A DNA stretch of 35,043 bases from an uncultured Bacteroides sp. GTDB taxonomy: Bacteria; Bacteroidota; Bacteroidia; Bacteroidales; Bacteroidaceae. The notes under the pieces were generated by a model. That model ran no database searches. It was given only the letters and a program-made list of their open reading frames with translations, and was not told the origin of the DNA. The DNA is taken from contig CABROZ010000009.1 of NCBI GenBank assembly GCA_902472795.1, positions 1 through 35,043 on the forward strand, written 5' to 3'. The translations under genes were made by a program, and so were the position numbers. Positions 1 to 8,338 of the stretch are shown one piece after another; positions within the stretch are counted from its first letter, which is position 1; the number at the start of each line of letters is the position of its first letter.

Positions 1-1
1 C

Positions 2-475
2 GAAAAGCTGGGCCTGCCGCAAGTGACCTATGTCGAGGAAATCGAAGAAGTGAAAGACGGACACATCCGTGTGAAACGCCACATCGACGGCGGCGTGGAG
101 ACCGTAGAAGGCCCGCTGCCCATCGTCCTCACCGTGAACGGTAGCGCCGCCCCCTGCCGTCCGCGCAACGCCAAGTTAGTGCAGAAGTACAAACGCGCCA
201 TGGGCGGACAGGAGAAAGCAGCCCTGACCAAAGACGGCAACACACTGCCCTATGCTTCGCTCTACGAGCAACGCCCCTACCTGAACATCACGGAGTGGAG
301 CGTGGCCGACGTCAACGGCGACACCAAGCAATGCGGCCTCAGCGGCTCGCCCACCAAGGTGAAGAAGATCGAAAACATCGTCTTCCAGGCCAAAGAGAGC
401 AAGACCCTGACCGGCAGCGACGCAGATGTAGAGAACCTGATTGTAGAACTGATTGCAAATCATACGATTGGATAA
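2..475 (+). CDS. etfB: Electron transfer flavoprotein beta subunit (5'-truncated)
   Basis: The reading frame is open from base 2, so the true start lies upstream of the window. About 157 C-terminal residues are present; the family is usually 250-290 residues, so roughly the first third or more is missing. EtfB binds AMP and forms the FAD-carrying ETF heterodimer with EtfA, which takes electrons from acyl-CoA dehydrogenases. The visible part has the family-typical stretches GLPQVTYVEEIE near the beginning and IVLTVNGSAAPCRPRN in the middle. The GTG at 23 is internal and is not a credible start because family sequence continues upstream of it. It is followed after 7 bp by etfA and then by an acyl-CoA dehydrogenase, which supports the call. 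Confidence 0.93.
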   Translation, partial: EKLGLPQVTYVEEIEEVKDGHIRVKRHIDGGVETVEGPLPIVLTVNGSAAPCRPRNAKLVQKYKRAMGGQEKAALTKDGNTLPYASLYEQRPYLNITEWSVADVNGDTKQCGLSGSPTKVKKIENIVFQAKESKTLTGSDADVENLIVELIANHTIG

Positions 476-482
476 TAAGACT

Positions 483-1502
483 ATGAACAACGTATTTGTA
501 TATTGTGAGATGGACGGCTGCCATGTTGCCGACGTCAGTCTCGAACTTTTGACCAAAGGCCGCAAGCTGGCCAACGAGCTGGGCTGCCAACTGGAAGCCA
601 TCTGCGCCAGCACCGGCCTCGAAGGTGTGGAAAAACAAGTGTTGCCTTTCGGCGTGGACCGCGTACACGTGTTCGACGCTCCGGGCCTCTTCCCCTATAC
701 TTCCCTGCCCCACACATCCATCCTTGTCAACCTGTTCAAGGAAGAAAAGCCTCAGATCTGTCTGATGGGTGCCACTGTCATCGGCCGTGACCTCGGCCCG
801 CGTGTATCTTCGGCCCTGACCAGCGGACTGACCGCCGACTGTACGCAGCTGGAAATCGGCAGCCACGAGGACAAGAAAGTAGGCAAGACGTACGAGAACC
901 TGCTCTACCAGATCCGTCCTGCTTTCGGCGGCAACATCGTGGCCACCATCGTCAATCCCGAACACCGTCCGCAGATGGCTACTGTCCGCGAAGGCGTGAT
1001 GAAGAAAGAAATCCTCGACCCCGACTATCAGGGCGAAGTGATCCGTCACGACGTGGCCAAGTACGTGCCCGAAACGGACTACGTAGTCAAGGTCATCGAC
1101 CGCCACGTAGAAAAGGCCAAACACAACCTGAAGGGTGCTCCCATCGTAGTGGCCGGAGGTTATGGCATGGGTTCGAAGGAAGGCTTCGACATGCTGTTCG
1201 AACTGGCCAAGGAACTCCACGCCGAAGTAGGTGCCAGCCGTGCCGCCGTCGATGCCGGCTTTGCCGACCACGACCGTCAGATTGGCCAGACCGGCGTAAC
1301 GGTTCATCCCAAGCTGTACATCGCCTGCGGTATCTCCGGCCAGATCCAGCACATCGCCGGCATGCAGGATGCGGGTATCATCATCTCCATCAACAACGAC
1401 GAGAATGCCCCCATCAACGCCATCGCCGACTATGTCATCAACGGAACGGTGGAAGAGGTAATTCCTAAAATGATTAAGTATTATAAGAAGAACAGTAAAT
1501 AA
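483..1502 (+). CDS. etfA: Electron transfer flavoprotein alpha subunit
   Basis: A 339-residue protein and the FAD-binding partner of EtfB. The N-terminal half begins MNNVFVYCEMDGCHVADVSLELL. The C-terminal FAD domain contains the ETF-alpha signature around residues 278-293 (LYIACGISGQIQHIAG), followed by the conserved INNDENAPI motif. The ATG at 483 is chosen because it starts exactly at family sequence; an in-frame ATG at 453 overlaps the end of etfB and would add ten residues unlike the family. The two ETF genes are 7 bp apart and certainly co-transcribed. The product is expected to be a soluble cytoplasmic electron carrier for the dehydrogenase encoded at 2396-4102. Confidence 0.95.
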   Translation: MNNVFVYCEMDGCHVADVSLELLTKGRKLANELGCQLEAICASTGLEGVEKQVLPFGVDRVHVFDAPGLFPYTSLPHTSILVNLFKEEKPQICLMGATVIGRDLGPRVSSALTSGLTADCTQLEIGSHEDKKVGKTYENLLYQIRPAFGGNIVATIVNPEHRPQMATVREGVMKKEILDPDYQGEVIRHDVAKYVPETDYVVKVIDRHVEKAKHNLKGAPIVVAGGYGMGSKEGFDMLFELAKELHAEVGASRAAVDAGFADHDRQIGQTGVTVHPKLYIACGISGQIQHIAGMQDAGIIISINNDENAPINAIADYVINGTVEEVIPKMIKYYKKNSK

Positions 1503-1522
1503 TCACAATATATCTTGCAGTC

Positions 1523-2374
1523 ATGAGACGTCTTTTCTTAGTTTTCTTCTTTGCTTTAGCCAGTGTTTCCATGCAGGCGCAACAAGATACCCTTTATCTT
1601 GACGCACAACAAAATGTTATCAAGAAAAAGGCCAAAGCCTCCTCATGCGCATTGGTACAAGAAGAAAGCAAACAAAAGACAACGGTATTTTTCTATACAC
1701 TGAATGGGAAACTTACACAAAGCAGTGAGTACAGCAAATTCAAGAAACAAGCCTCTTCTCGTATACTGCATGGAGAAACACATTACAAATTCTCTGGCAG
1801 TACGCAGGATAGCCTATTTGTGTTCTACACCAATAACCGCCGAAACGGATTAGCAACATACTATTACCTAGACGGAGCAATCATGGCACAAGGGCAATAC
1901 AAAGATGGCATGCTAAATGGATTGCTGCAACAATTCTACCCCAACGGAAAAACAAAACGCCAGGAAATCTATAAAGACGATGTTTCCCAAGGGGGAAGTT
2001 TTTTGTCGGCTGAAGGTACTCCACTCGAATTTATACCTTTCTACAAGAGAGCTGAATATGCAAACGGAATCAATGGATTGATTCAAGTTATCAGTCACAA
2101 CATGAAGCTTTCTAAAGGTCTGATAGAGTATATGGCAGACAATAAATTGTATAAGTTAACTGCAGATATCGGCATTTGGATTGATCCAAAAGGAAAAGTA
2201 ACAGACCTGTGTATTCTTCGTACAGATGATCCAAAATTCAATGAAGAATGTTTTGACCAAGTCCTACCAGCTTTGGAAGGCCAAACCTTCACTCCAGGTA
2301 TGATAGATGGTAAACCTGTACAAACACTTTTCTTCATCAAGGATATAATGTGTTCCATTTCACCTGCAAGATAA
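1523..2374 (+). CDS. Secreted MORN-repeat / TonB C-terminal-like protein of unknown function
   Basis: 283 residues starting with a clear signal peptide (MRRLFLVFFFALASVSMQAQ, cleavage probably after AQA or MQA). Residues about 110-155 contain MORN/YwqK-like repeats, for example GLATYYYLDGAIMAQGQYKDG and GLLQQFYPNGKTKRQEIYKD. Residues about 205-283 resemble a TonB C-terminal fold (pattern IDPKGKVTDLCIL ... QTFTPGMIDGKPVQTLF). Such proteins are common in Bacteroidales and sit in the periplasm or at the outer membrane; their role is unknown. It lies 20 bp after etfA and 21 bp before the acyl-CoA dehydrogenase, all on one strand. Its codon choice is visibly more AT-rich (AAA, ACA, TTT-heavy) than both neighbours, suggesting a later insertion into an older etfBA-dehydrogenase operon. 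Confidence 0.7.
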   Translation: MRRLFLVFFFALASVSMQAQQDTLYLDAQQNVIKKKAKASSCALVQEESKQKTTVFFYTLNGKLTQSSEYSKFKKQASSRILHGETHYKFSGSTQDSLFVFYTNNRRNGLATYYYLDGAIMAQGQYKDGMLNGLLQQFYPNGKTKRQEIYKDDVSQGGSFLSAEGTPLEFIPFYKRAEYANGINGLIQVISHNMKLSKGLIEYMADNKLYKLTADIGIWIDPKGKVTDLCILRTDDPKFNEECFDQVLPALEGQTFTPGMIDGKPVQTLFFIKDIMCSISPAR

Positions 2375-2395
2375 AACAATAAAGTTTTAACAATT

Positions 2396-4102
2396 ATGGC
2401 AAACTTTTATACCGAACATCCGGAACTCAAGTACCACTTGAACAACCCGTTGATGGAACGTATCTGCGAACTCAAGGAACGCGGATATAAAGACAAGGAT
2501 GAGTACGACTACGCGCCGCAGGACTATGCCGACGCTATGGACTCATACGACAAAGTATTGGAAATCACCGGCGAGATTACCGGCGAAGTGATTGCCGCCA
2601 ACGCAGAAGGCGTAGACGCAGAAGGTCCTCATTGTGCCAACGGCCGTGTGGAATATGCCAGCGGTACAAAGCAGAACCTCGACGCTATGGTGAAGGCTGG
2701 CCTGAACGGTATGACCATGCCGCGTCGCTACGGTGGTCTCAACTTCCCCATCACTCCCTACACCATGTGTGCGGAGATCGTGGCTCAGGCCGATGCCGGT
2801 TTCGGCAACATCTGGTCGTTGCAGGACTGTATCGAAACGCTGTACGAATTCGGTAACGAAGACCAGCACAGCCGTTTCATCCCCCGCATCTGCGCCGGCG
2901 AAACCATGTCTATGGACCTGACCGAGCCCGATGCCGGCTCCGACCTGCAGAGCGTCATGCTGAAAGCTACCTACGACGAAGCCAATCAGTGCTGGCGTCT
3001 GAACGGTGTGAAGCGATTCATCACCAACGGCGACGCTGACCTGCACCTCGTACTGGCTCGTTCCGAAGAAGGTACACACGACGGCCGCGGCCTCTCCATG
3101 TTCATATACGACAAGCGCGACAGCGGTGTGGACGTACGCCGCATCGAAAACAAGCTCGGTATCCACGGTTCCCCCACCTGCGAATTGGTTTACAAGAATG
3201 CCAAGGCCGAACTTTGCGGTGACCGCAAGCTGGGTCTGATTAAATACGTAATGGCGCTGATGAATGGTGCCCGTCTGGGTATCGCCGCACAGTCAGTCGG
3301 ACTCAGTCAGGCAGCCTACGACGAAGGTCTGGCCTACGCCAAGGATCGCAAGCAGTTTGGCAAAGCCATCATCGAGTTTCCTGCCGTTTACGACATGCTG
3401 TCCACAATGAAAGCCAAGCTTGATGCCGGCCGCTCGCTGCTCTACCAGACATCGCGCTACGTCGATATCTACAAGGCCCTGGACGACATCGCCCGCGAAC
3501 GCAAGCTGACTCCGGAAGAACGTCAGGAACAGAAGCGCTTCGCCAAGATGGCTGACGCCTTTACTCCGCTGGCCAAGGGTATGAACTCGGAATATGCCAA
3601 CCAGAACGCTTACGACTGTATCCAAATTCACGGCGGTTCGGGCTTCATGATGGAGTATGCCTGCCAACGCATTTACCGCGATGCCCGCATCACCAGCATC
3701 TACGAAGGTACCACCCAGTTGCAGACGGTGGCCGCCATCCGCTACGTGACAAACGGCACTTACGCCTCCATCCTGCACGAGTACGAACAAATCCCGTGCA
3801 GCGAGGCCATGCAACCCCTGATGGACCGCGTGAAGGAAATGACCAACAAACTCGAAGCCTGCACTGCTGCCGTAAAGGAAGCCCAGAACCAGGAATTGCT
3901 CGACTTCACCGCACGCCGCCTCTATGAGATGGCAGCCGACTGCGTGATGTCGCAGCTCATCATCCAGGATGCTACAAAGGCTCCCGAACTCTTCGCCCAA
4001 TCGGCACAGGTTTATGTCAACTACGCCGAAGCCGAAGTAGAAAAGCACTTCAACTTCATCCGTAAGTTCAAGGCCGAAGAGCTGGAAAGCTATCGCAAGT
4101 AA
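2396..4102 (+). CDS. Acyl-CoA dehydrogenase (long form with C-terminal extension)
   Basis: 568 residues, longer than the roughly 380-residue classical enzymes, so it has an extra C-terminal domain like the DmdC/AcdA-type subfamily. The FAD/substrate signature TEPDAGSDLQS lies at about residues 176-186. The catalytic base is predicted to be Glu437 in IYEGTTQLQ, the position occupied by the catalytic Glu of medium-chain dehydrogenase. The family oxidises acyl-CoA to 2-enoyl-CoA with FAD and hands electrons to ETF. The operon with etfBA fits this role directly. The substrate chain length cannot be told from the sequence. The ATG at 2396 starts MANFYTEHPELKYHL, the only sensible start. The gene is followed by a terminator, so it is the last gene of the operon. 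Confidence 0.92.
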   Translation: MANFYTEHPELKYHLNNPLMERICELKERGYKDKDEYDYAPQDYADAMDSYDKVLEITGEITGEVIAANAEGVDAEGPHCANGRVEYASGTKQNLDAMVKAGLNGMTMPRRYGGLNFPITPYTMCAEIVAQADAGFGNIWSLQDCIETLYEFGNEDQHSRFIPRICAGETMSMDLTEPDAGSDLQSVMLKATYDEANQCWRLNGVKRFITNGDADLHLVLARSEEGTHDGRGLSMFIYDKRDSGVDVRRIENKLGIHGSPTCELVYKNAKAELCGDRKLGLIKYVMALMNGARLGIAAQSVGLSQAAYDEGLAYAKDRKQFGKAIIEFPAVYDMLSTMKAKLDAGRSLLYQTSRYVDIYKALDDIARERKLTPEERQEQKRFAKMADAFTPLAKGMNSEYANQNAYDCIQIHGGSGFMMEYACQRIYRDARITSIYEGTTQLQTVAAIRYVTNGTYASILHEYEQIPCSEAMQPLMDRVKEMTNKLEACTAAVKEAQNQELLDFTARRLYEMAADCVMSQLIIQDATKAPELFAQSAQVYVNYAEAEVEKHFNFIRKFKAEELESYRK

Positions 4103-4134
4103 TCCAGAAGGATCACAACATACTATATATAAGG

Positions 4135-4177
4135 AAGAGATTATTCCTGCCAAAGGGAATAGTCTCTTTCTTTTTTC
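4135..4177 (+). terminator. Rho-independent terminator of the etf/acyl-CoA dehydrogenase operon
   Basis: A 13-bp stem with one G-T pair (4135-4147 with 4156-4168) and an 8-base loop is followed by TCTTTTTTCT. It lies 33 bases after the dehydrogenase stop codon. Confidence 0.85.
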
Positions 4178-4237
4178 TAACCACACAATTCACAAAAATA
4201 ATAACCCAGAACTTACCTAATACTCCTTTAAAAAGCC

Positions 4238-4245
4238 GATATTTG
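4238..4245 (+). promoter_or_regulatory. Possible -7 element for the papain-like lipoprotein gene
   Basis: GATATTTG matches the Bacteroides -7 consensus TAnnTTTG except at its first base, and sits 44 bp before the ATG at 4290. No good -33 TTTG element is visible, so this is a weak call. The interval 4178-4289 holds nothing else recognisable. Confidence 0.25.
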
Positions 4246-4289
4246 CACCCAAATATTCAATCTGAAAAGAATAAATCCGATACAGAGCC

Positions 4290-5315
4290 ATGAAAACCCA
4301 TTATATCTTTCTCTCGGTCCTTCTCAGTATGCTGATGACAACCGGCTGTCAATGGACCTCCAAGCCGACGGCGCCCGAACTGACGTTCCACAACGAATGC
4401 CTTAGCCCCTTGCCCGCCCCGCCCCGTAATCAAGGGCAGGCAGAAAGCTGCTGGGGATACTCTATGACCGCCCGTCTGGAAAATCTGCTGATGCAACGCG
4501 GCGATACAATTGCCCTTTCCCCCTGGTTCATCACACGGAAAGCCTACGAAGAAGCTGCCCTCCGCGCCTGGCAGGACAAAGCCCGCAAGGTTTCTATCCG
4601 TGGAATGGGACATACCTTTCTATCACTGGCCGGACGCTATGGCATCGTTCCACAAGACGAATATCCCTGCCGCCCGCGTACCCGACTGAAAGATATGAAC
4701 AGCGAACTGGCCGACCTTCTGAAACAACATCGTAAAGACACGGACAACGGCAAACGCTTCCTGCAAGAAGTCAACGCCATACTCGACCGCTACATGGGTA
4801 CACTGCCCGAACAAGTACTGACAGACAGCCTCTCCCTGTCGCCACTGGAATATTACCACCGACTGACCACCGGCATGCCCGACGTAAAACGCCTGACCAG
4901 CTTCCAATACACACCCTATAACCAGGAATTGGTACTGGACTATCCCGACAACTACGAACGGAAAAACTTCCTGAACCTGCCCCTCGACTCACTCTGCCAC
5001 ATAGCCGAACAGACAGTGAAGAAAGGAGGAACCGTAGTATGGGAAGGCGACACAAGCAACAACGGCTTCTACTGGCGCGAAGGATTGGCCATCTGGCACG
5101 GCACTCCCGTCAGTCCCGACGACCGCGAAAACAATTACCGCCGTAGCCATTTGGATGACAACCACACCCTGCTGCTCGTAGGATGGGCAACGGACAACGA
5201 AGGCCGTCCCTACTTCGTAGCACAGAACTCGTGGGGAACGAACAACCGCTACCACGGACTGATGTACATGAGCCTCGACTACTTCCGGATGTGGACTGTA
5301 GCTCTGTTCCTCTAA
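4290..5315 (+). CDS. Papain-fold cysteine peptidase-like lipoprotein (C1, bleomycin hydrolase-like)
   Basis: 341 residues. The N-terminus MKTHYIFLSVLLSMLMTTGC is a lipoprotein-type signal, so the protein is probably anchored in the envelope through Cys20. The papain active-site set is complete by position: Gln48 and Cys54 in RNQGQAESCWGYS (Gln-x5-Cys as in papain), His292 in DDNHTLLLVGWA, and Asn313 in VAQNSWGT. The wide gap between Cys and His resembles the aminopeptidase C / bleomycin hydrolase group, but the protein is shorter than those (about 450 residues). A peptidase role in the periplasm or at the surface is inferred; the substrate is unknown. It is a single-gene unit between two terminators. 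Confidence 0.8.
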   Translation: MKTHYIFLSVLLSMLMTTGCQWTSKPTAPELTFHNECLSPLPAPPRNQGQAESCWGYSMTARLENLLMQRGDTIALSPWFITRKAYEEAALRAWQDKARKVSIRGMGHTFLSLAGRYGIVPQDEYPCRPRTRLKDMNSELADLLKQHRKDTDNGKRFLQEVNAILDRYMGTLPEQVLTDSLSLSPLEYYHRLTTGMPDVKRLTSFQYTPYNQELVLDYPDNYERKNFLNLPLDSLCHIAEQTVKKGGTVVWEGDTSNNGFYWREGLAIWHGTPVSPDDRENNYRRSHLDDNHTLLLVGWATDNEGRPYFVAQNSWGTNNRYHGLMYMSLDYFRMWTVALFL

Positions 5316-5320
5316 CGAAA

Positions 5321-5376
5321 AAAGACAGCCGCATATGAACCTTATCAGAATCGCAAGGTCATCTGCAGCCGTCTTT
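5321..5376. terminator. Bidirectional terminator between convergent genes
   Basis: AAAGACAGCCGCA (5321-5333) pairs with TGCAGCCGTCTTT (5364-5376) at 11 of 13 positions. The plus-strand side runs into TTTATAATCTT; the minus-strand side runs into TTTTTTCG. It separates the convergent genes 4290-5315 and 5403-7556. Confidence 0.6.
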
Positions 5377-5402
5377 ATAATCTTAGCCCTGCAAAATGGA
5401 AT

Positions 5403-7556
5403 TTAGTATGTCAACGCCTCTTCATGATACGTGTCAAAACATGGATAATGTTCCAACGGACGAGGCTGACAGAAGTCTATGCCGTCGAATATCGGATTGG
5501 GAGCAGCAGCCTGAGGCAGGATGAGATTGACCTTGGCATCCTCACCTTCGAGACGTACATCGAACTTTCCATTCTTATACGTATAATATAATGTACCACG
5601 GCCTATCTTGACTGAAGTCTGCAATTCAGTGATATCAGCCGGTAACTTGGGCTCGACGGTCACCGTACCACTCATCAGGTCGGGACGGATGCCGAGGAAG
5701 TACTGGTACCACACACGCAGTTGTTCGGAGTTGCTCCACGCTTGCAGGAAAGTACCCGAACGCCCTGCCCACGAGTGTCCCTCACGCGGATGGGCATCGG
5801 CGTTTTCGCTAAGACTGCCCACTGCACCTTCATGCAAGGCTTGTCGGTTCATGTTTTGGAAGAGTTTCCAAGCAGTCTCCTGCTGCCCATACTCTATCAT
5901 GCGCTGCATGGCGATGCCGTTATTCCACAGCCAGACGGTACCATTGTGATAGGCATCATCTTTATGGTAGTAGTGCCAGTTCTCGTGCTGCGGATGGAAC
6001 TGAAGATCCCACTGGGCCAGCGAAGCCACACCCCACGGATAAACCAGTTCTTCCCATACGCGACGGGTGACGCACTGCTTGAAATCCTCGTCGGCTATCA
6101 GGTCGAAACAATAAAGCTGATTGGGACGGTATTGCAGGTCGGGAGTGCCGTCAGCATTCAGGTGGTCGTAGATAAGAAGGCTATCCTTGTTGCAATAATC
6201 AGCCTCGAAGTTACGAGCCAGACGAACGGCTGCTTCGTGCCAGGCTCCGGCATGAGGTGCATCATCCATCAGACGAGCCAAGTGGGCACCAGCCTCCAGC
6301 TGTTTGTACCACAAATACTGAATGTCGTTGGCACGATTGCCGCGAGGTGAACCAGGGATGCCATTACGTTTCACGTCCATCCACGTGTCGGCATCAGCGT
6401 GCAGCAGGTAACCTTTCTCGTCCGTGTGATGGCGCAAGCTCTGGTCAATACTAAGAACGACAGAAGGATAAATGTCGCGAAGGAAACTGCGGTCGCCCGA
6501 ATAGCGAAGGAGCTCTTCGGCCTCGATGACGTAGCGCGGCGTACCGTCGGCAGTATTGTAGAGAATACCCTCCAAATTGGCGCGATTGGGGATGCGCCCG
6601 CAAGTCACCGAAGTAGTATCACGATCCTGCAACTTGGCGAAATCCTTTAGTATGTCTTTCGTTACTTCAAACTGACCTGTGACAAGTGTAGCCCCCGGCA
6701 TGGCGATAAACATATCGCGCCCCCAATACTCGTTGAACCAGGGCAGACCAGCATAAATGCCCTTACCCTGCTGCTCGGTAATCAGTTCGTCCATGGTCAG
6801 GGTTATCCAAGCCAAAGCTTTATCCAGTTCGGGCAGATTGGTATGCAGAGGATTGTTTTCGGTAATCAGACGATTCATGCGTGCCTTGCGCTGAGCCAGC
6901 CATTCCGCCCCTTCCTGCCGATAACCGGCGATGAGTGAGTCACAATGTGCCTCCGTGCCATAAGCAATGAGGAAACCTCCGGCGGATGCAGGTGCCTGCA
7001 TACGGTTGCTGTTGAAGCTGATGCCAACGGGATTCAAAGGAACCACCTTTAACCGATTGTTCTCAGCCTCCTGTGGTGTGTAACAAAGTGCGTCAGTCTG
7101 TCGGTCGGCATCCTTCAGTAACGTTTCGTTCAGTGCGATGCCGATGCTGTCGCCCTGCACCTTATCCACAGCAATACTGAGCAATTCACGGTTGTCCACC
7201 ATGGCCAATGTTTCGATTGCGACAGGCCAACGACGTACCAGTCGGTCGGGATAAACACAGACTTGCGATTCGCTCCTCAATAGAGGCTTTCCGTCCACTG
7301 TCAGCGCATAGTCCGACAGGATGCGACGTTTGGCCTGATTCCATCCGGCATACCAATCGATAGGCTCGTCCTGATGCGTACGTCCATACCAGTATCCCGC
7401 CTTCTTGTCGGTGTAGGAATACTCACGGTTTGCTTCGGGAATGACCTCCACACCCAGTTCATCAACTGTCAGTGCAGGAATGGAGGGTGTCTTGTCTGTC
7501 GCCCCGCATGACATCAGTGCGGGCACGGCCAGCAAAGTAAGAAAACGATGTTTCAT
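5403..7556 (-). CDS. Glycogen-debranching-enzyme-like glucosidase lipoprotein (GDE_C family)
   Basis: 717 residues from the ATG at 7556, which begins MKHRFLTLLAVPALMSCGAT, a lipoprotein signal with Cys17. An in-frame ATG 54 bases upstream would put an odd charged stretch ahead of this signal and is rejected. The catalytic (alpha/alpha)6 domain of the GDE_C / amylo-alpha-1,6-glucosidase type is recognised by PWFNEYWGRD (about residues 270-280), DADTWMD followed by GSPRGNRANDIQYLWY (from about 387), GTVWLWNNG, and AGRSGTFLQAWSNSEQLRVW near the C-terminus. Classical debranching enzymes are cytoplasmic and act on glycogen; this one carries an export signal, so an exported alpha-glucan or other glycan is more likely its substrate. 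It is a monocistronic unit and no SusC/SusD-type partners lie nearby. Confidence 0.8.
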   Translation of the reverse strand: MKHRFLTLLAVPALMSCGATDKTPSIPALTVDELGVEVIPEANREYSYTDKKAGYWYGRTHQDEPIDWYAGWNQAKRRILSDYALTVDGKPLLRSESQVCVYPDRLVRRWPVAIETLAMVDNRELLSIAVDKVQGDSIGIALNETLLKDADRQTDALCYTPQEAENNRLKVVPLNPVGISFNSNRMQAPASAGGFLIAYGTEAHCDSLIAGYRQEGAEWLAQRKARMNRLITENNPLHTNLPELDKALAWITLTMDELITEQQGKGIYAGLPWFNEYWGRDMFIAMPGATLVTGQFEVTKDILKDFAKLQDRDTTSVTCGRIPNRANLEGILYNTADGTPRYVIEAEELLRYSGDRSFLRDIYPSVVLSIDQSLRHHTDEKGYLLHADADTWMDVKRNGIPGSPRGNRANDIQYLWYKQLEAGAHLARLMDDAPHAGAWHEAAVRLARNFEADYCNKDSLLIYDHLNADGTPDLQYRPNQLYCFDLIADEDFKQCVTRRVWEELVYPWGVASLAQWDLQFHPQHENWHYYHKDDAYHNGTVWLWNNGIAMQRMIEYGQQETAWKLFQNMNRQALHEGAVGSLSENADAHPREGHSWAGRSGTFLQAWSNSEQLRVWYQYFLGIRPDLMSGTVTVEPKLPADITELQTSVKIGRGTLYYTYKNGKFDVRLEGEDAKVNLILPQAAAPNPIFDGIDFCQPRPLEHYPCFDTYHEEALTY

Positions 7557-7617
7557 AGCTTTTGATGGATATAAGTTTGTCCTTGTTTTTCTGTCTGCAA
7601 TGATAGGCAAAAAACGG

Positions 7618-7625
7618 CAAACTTA
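7618..7625 (-). promoter_or_regulatory. -7 promoter element for the GDE-like lipoprotein
   Basis: On the minus strand TAAGTTTG matches TAnnTTTG exactly and lies 62 bp upstream of the ATG at 7556. A TTTG is present at 7641-7644 (minus), but at 15 bp it is closer than the usual 19-21 bp. Confidence 0.55.
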
Positions 7626-7734
7626 CAGCAATTCCGTATGCAAATTGCTCACCACCTGCCGGAAAACGTTTGCGACAAAGACGGAAAGAGCAATTTTATC
7701 TCCCTTTCCCCCAAGGCTATTACGGAGAAAATCG

Positions 7735-7742
7735 TATCTTTG
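7735..7742 (+). promoter_or_regulatory. -7 promoter element of the toxin-antitoxin operon
   Basis: TATCTTTG is a perfect match to TAnnTTTG, 37 bp upstream of the antitoxin ATG at 7780. An AAGAAAGGAG ribosome-binding sequence lies between promoter and start. The -33 region is not convincing. Confidence 0.6.
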
Positions 7743-7779
7743 TAATCGGAAAACAGATTAAAGAAAGGAGAACCGACGT

Positions 7780-8007
7780 ATGAAAGCAACCATCTCAATG
7801 GAAAGCCTGTGGCAGACCATCCAGTCATTGTCGCCCAGGAATAAGAAGTGGCTGGCCGACAAGCTGATTGAAGACCTTCAGGAAGAAGAGGAGAGCATCG
7901 GCAAGGAAGAAATCCTGGCGGGGATTGATGCCGGACTGAAAGACATGAAAGCCGGCCGGACAAGAAGTTTTGATGATTTTATGAAAGAATGGAACAATGA
8001 AATATAA
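7780..8007 (+). CDS. Type II antitoxin-like protein
   Basis: 75 residues, acidic in the middle (EDLQEEEESIGKEEIL) with a C-terminal SFDDFMKEWNNEI tail, typical of antitoxins paired with RelE/ParE toxins, whose C-terminal part wraps the toxin. It overlaps the toxin gene by 11 bp (7997-8007), which implies translational coupling, and has its own promoter at 7735. The DNA-binding fold is not obvious; the N-terminus MKATISMESLWQTIQSL may form the dimer/DNA-binding part. The call rests mostly on its partner and the gene overlap. Confidence 0.75.
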   Translation: MKATISMESLWQTIQSLSPRNKKWLADKLIEDLQEEEESIGKEEILAGIDAGLKDMKAGRTRSFDDFMKEWNNEI

Positions 8008-8338
8008 GATCAAAACTCAGTTAACATTTGAAAGAGAAGCCAAACGATTGGGCAAACGTTATCCGTCATTGAAAGCAGACATCCTATCACTTGGCAAAGA
8101 CATTCTGACGAATCCCCACCTCGGCACCGACCTCGGCGGCGGCCTGCGCAAGATACGCATGGCCATCACCTCGAAAGGACGTGGGAAGAGCGGCGGGGCA
8201 CGGGTCATCACCTTCACCGTAATCGTCGCAGTCGATGAAACGGAAATCAACCTGCTCTACATCTACGACAAGGCCGAGCGCGAGAACATCTCCCCGCACG
8301 AAATAGAAGAACTGCTACGTAAAAACGGGCTGGGGTAA
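7997..8338 (+). CDS. RelE/ParE-family toxin
   Basis: 113 residues. The pattern FEREAKRLGKRYPSLKADI near the N-terminus, GGLRKIRMAI in the middle and GKSGGARVITFTV followed by INLLYIYDKAERENIS is that of the RelE/ParE superfamily, close to HigB-like members with the KSGGxRV motif. Most members are mRNA interferases acting on translating ribosomes; ParE members instead poison gyrase. Which activity applies here cannot be decided from the sequence. It forms an operon with the overlapping upstream antitoxin. Its stop codon sits in the loop of a strong hairpin. Confidence 0.85.
   Translation: MKYKIKTQLTFEREAKRLGKRYPSLKADILSLGKDILTNPHLGTDLGGGLRKIRMAITSKGRGKSGGARVITFTVIVAVDETEINLLYIYDKAERENISPHEIEELLRKNGLG

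Noticed and set aside
339..1352. A 337-codon minus-strand open frame opposite etfA
   Set aside because: Fully covered by etfB/etfA, which carry family signatures; no ribosome-binding site or motif supports the minus-strand frame.
7572..7579. Plus-strand TAAGTTTG promoter element inside the GDE 5' region
   Set aside because: It matches the -7 consensus, but no gene starts downstream on the plus strand for 200 bp, and the toxin-antitoxin operon has its own nearer element.
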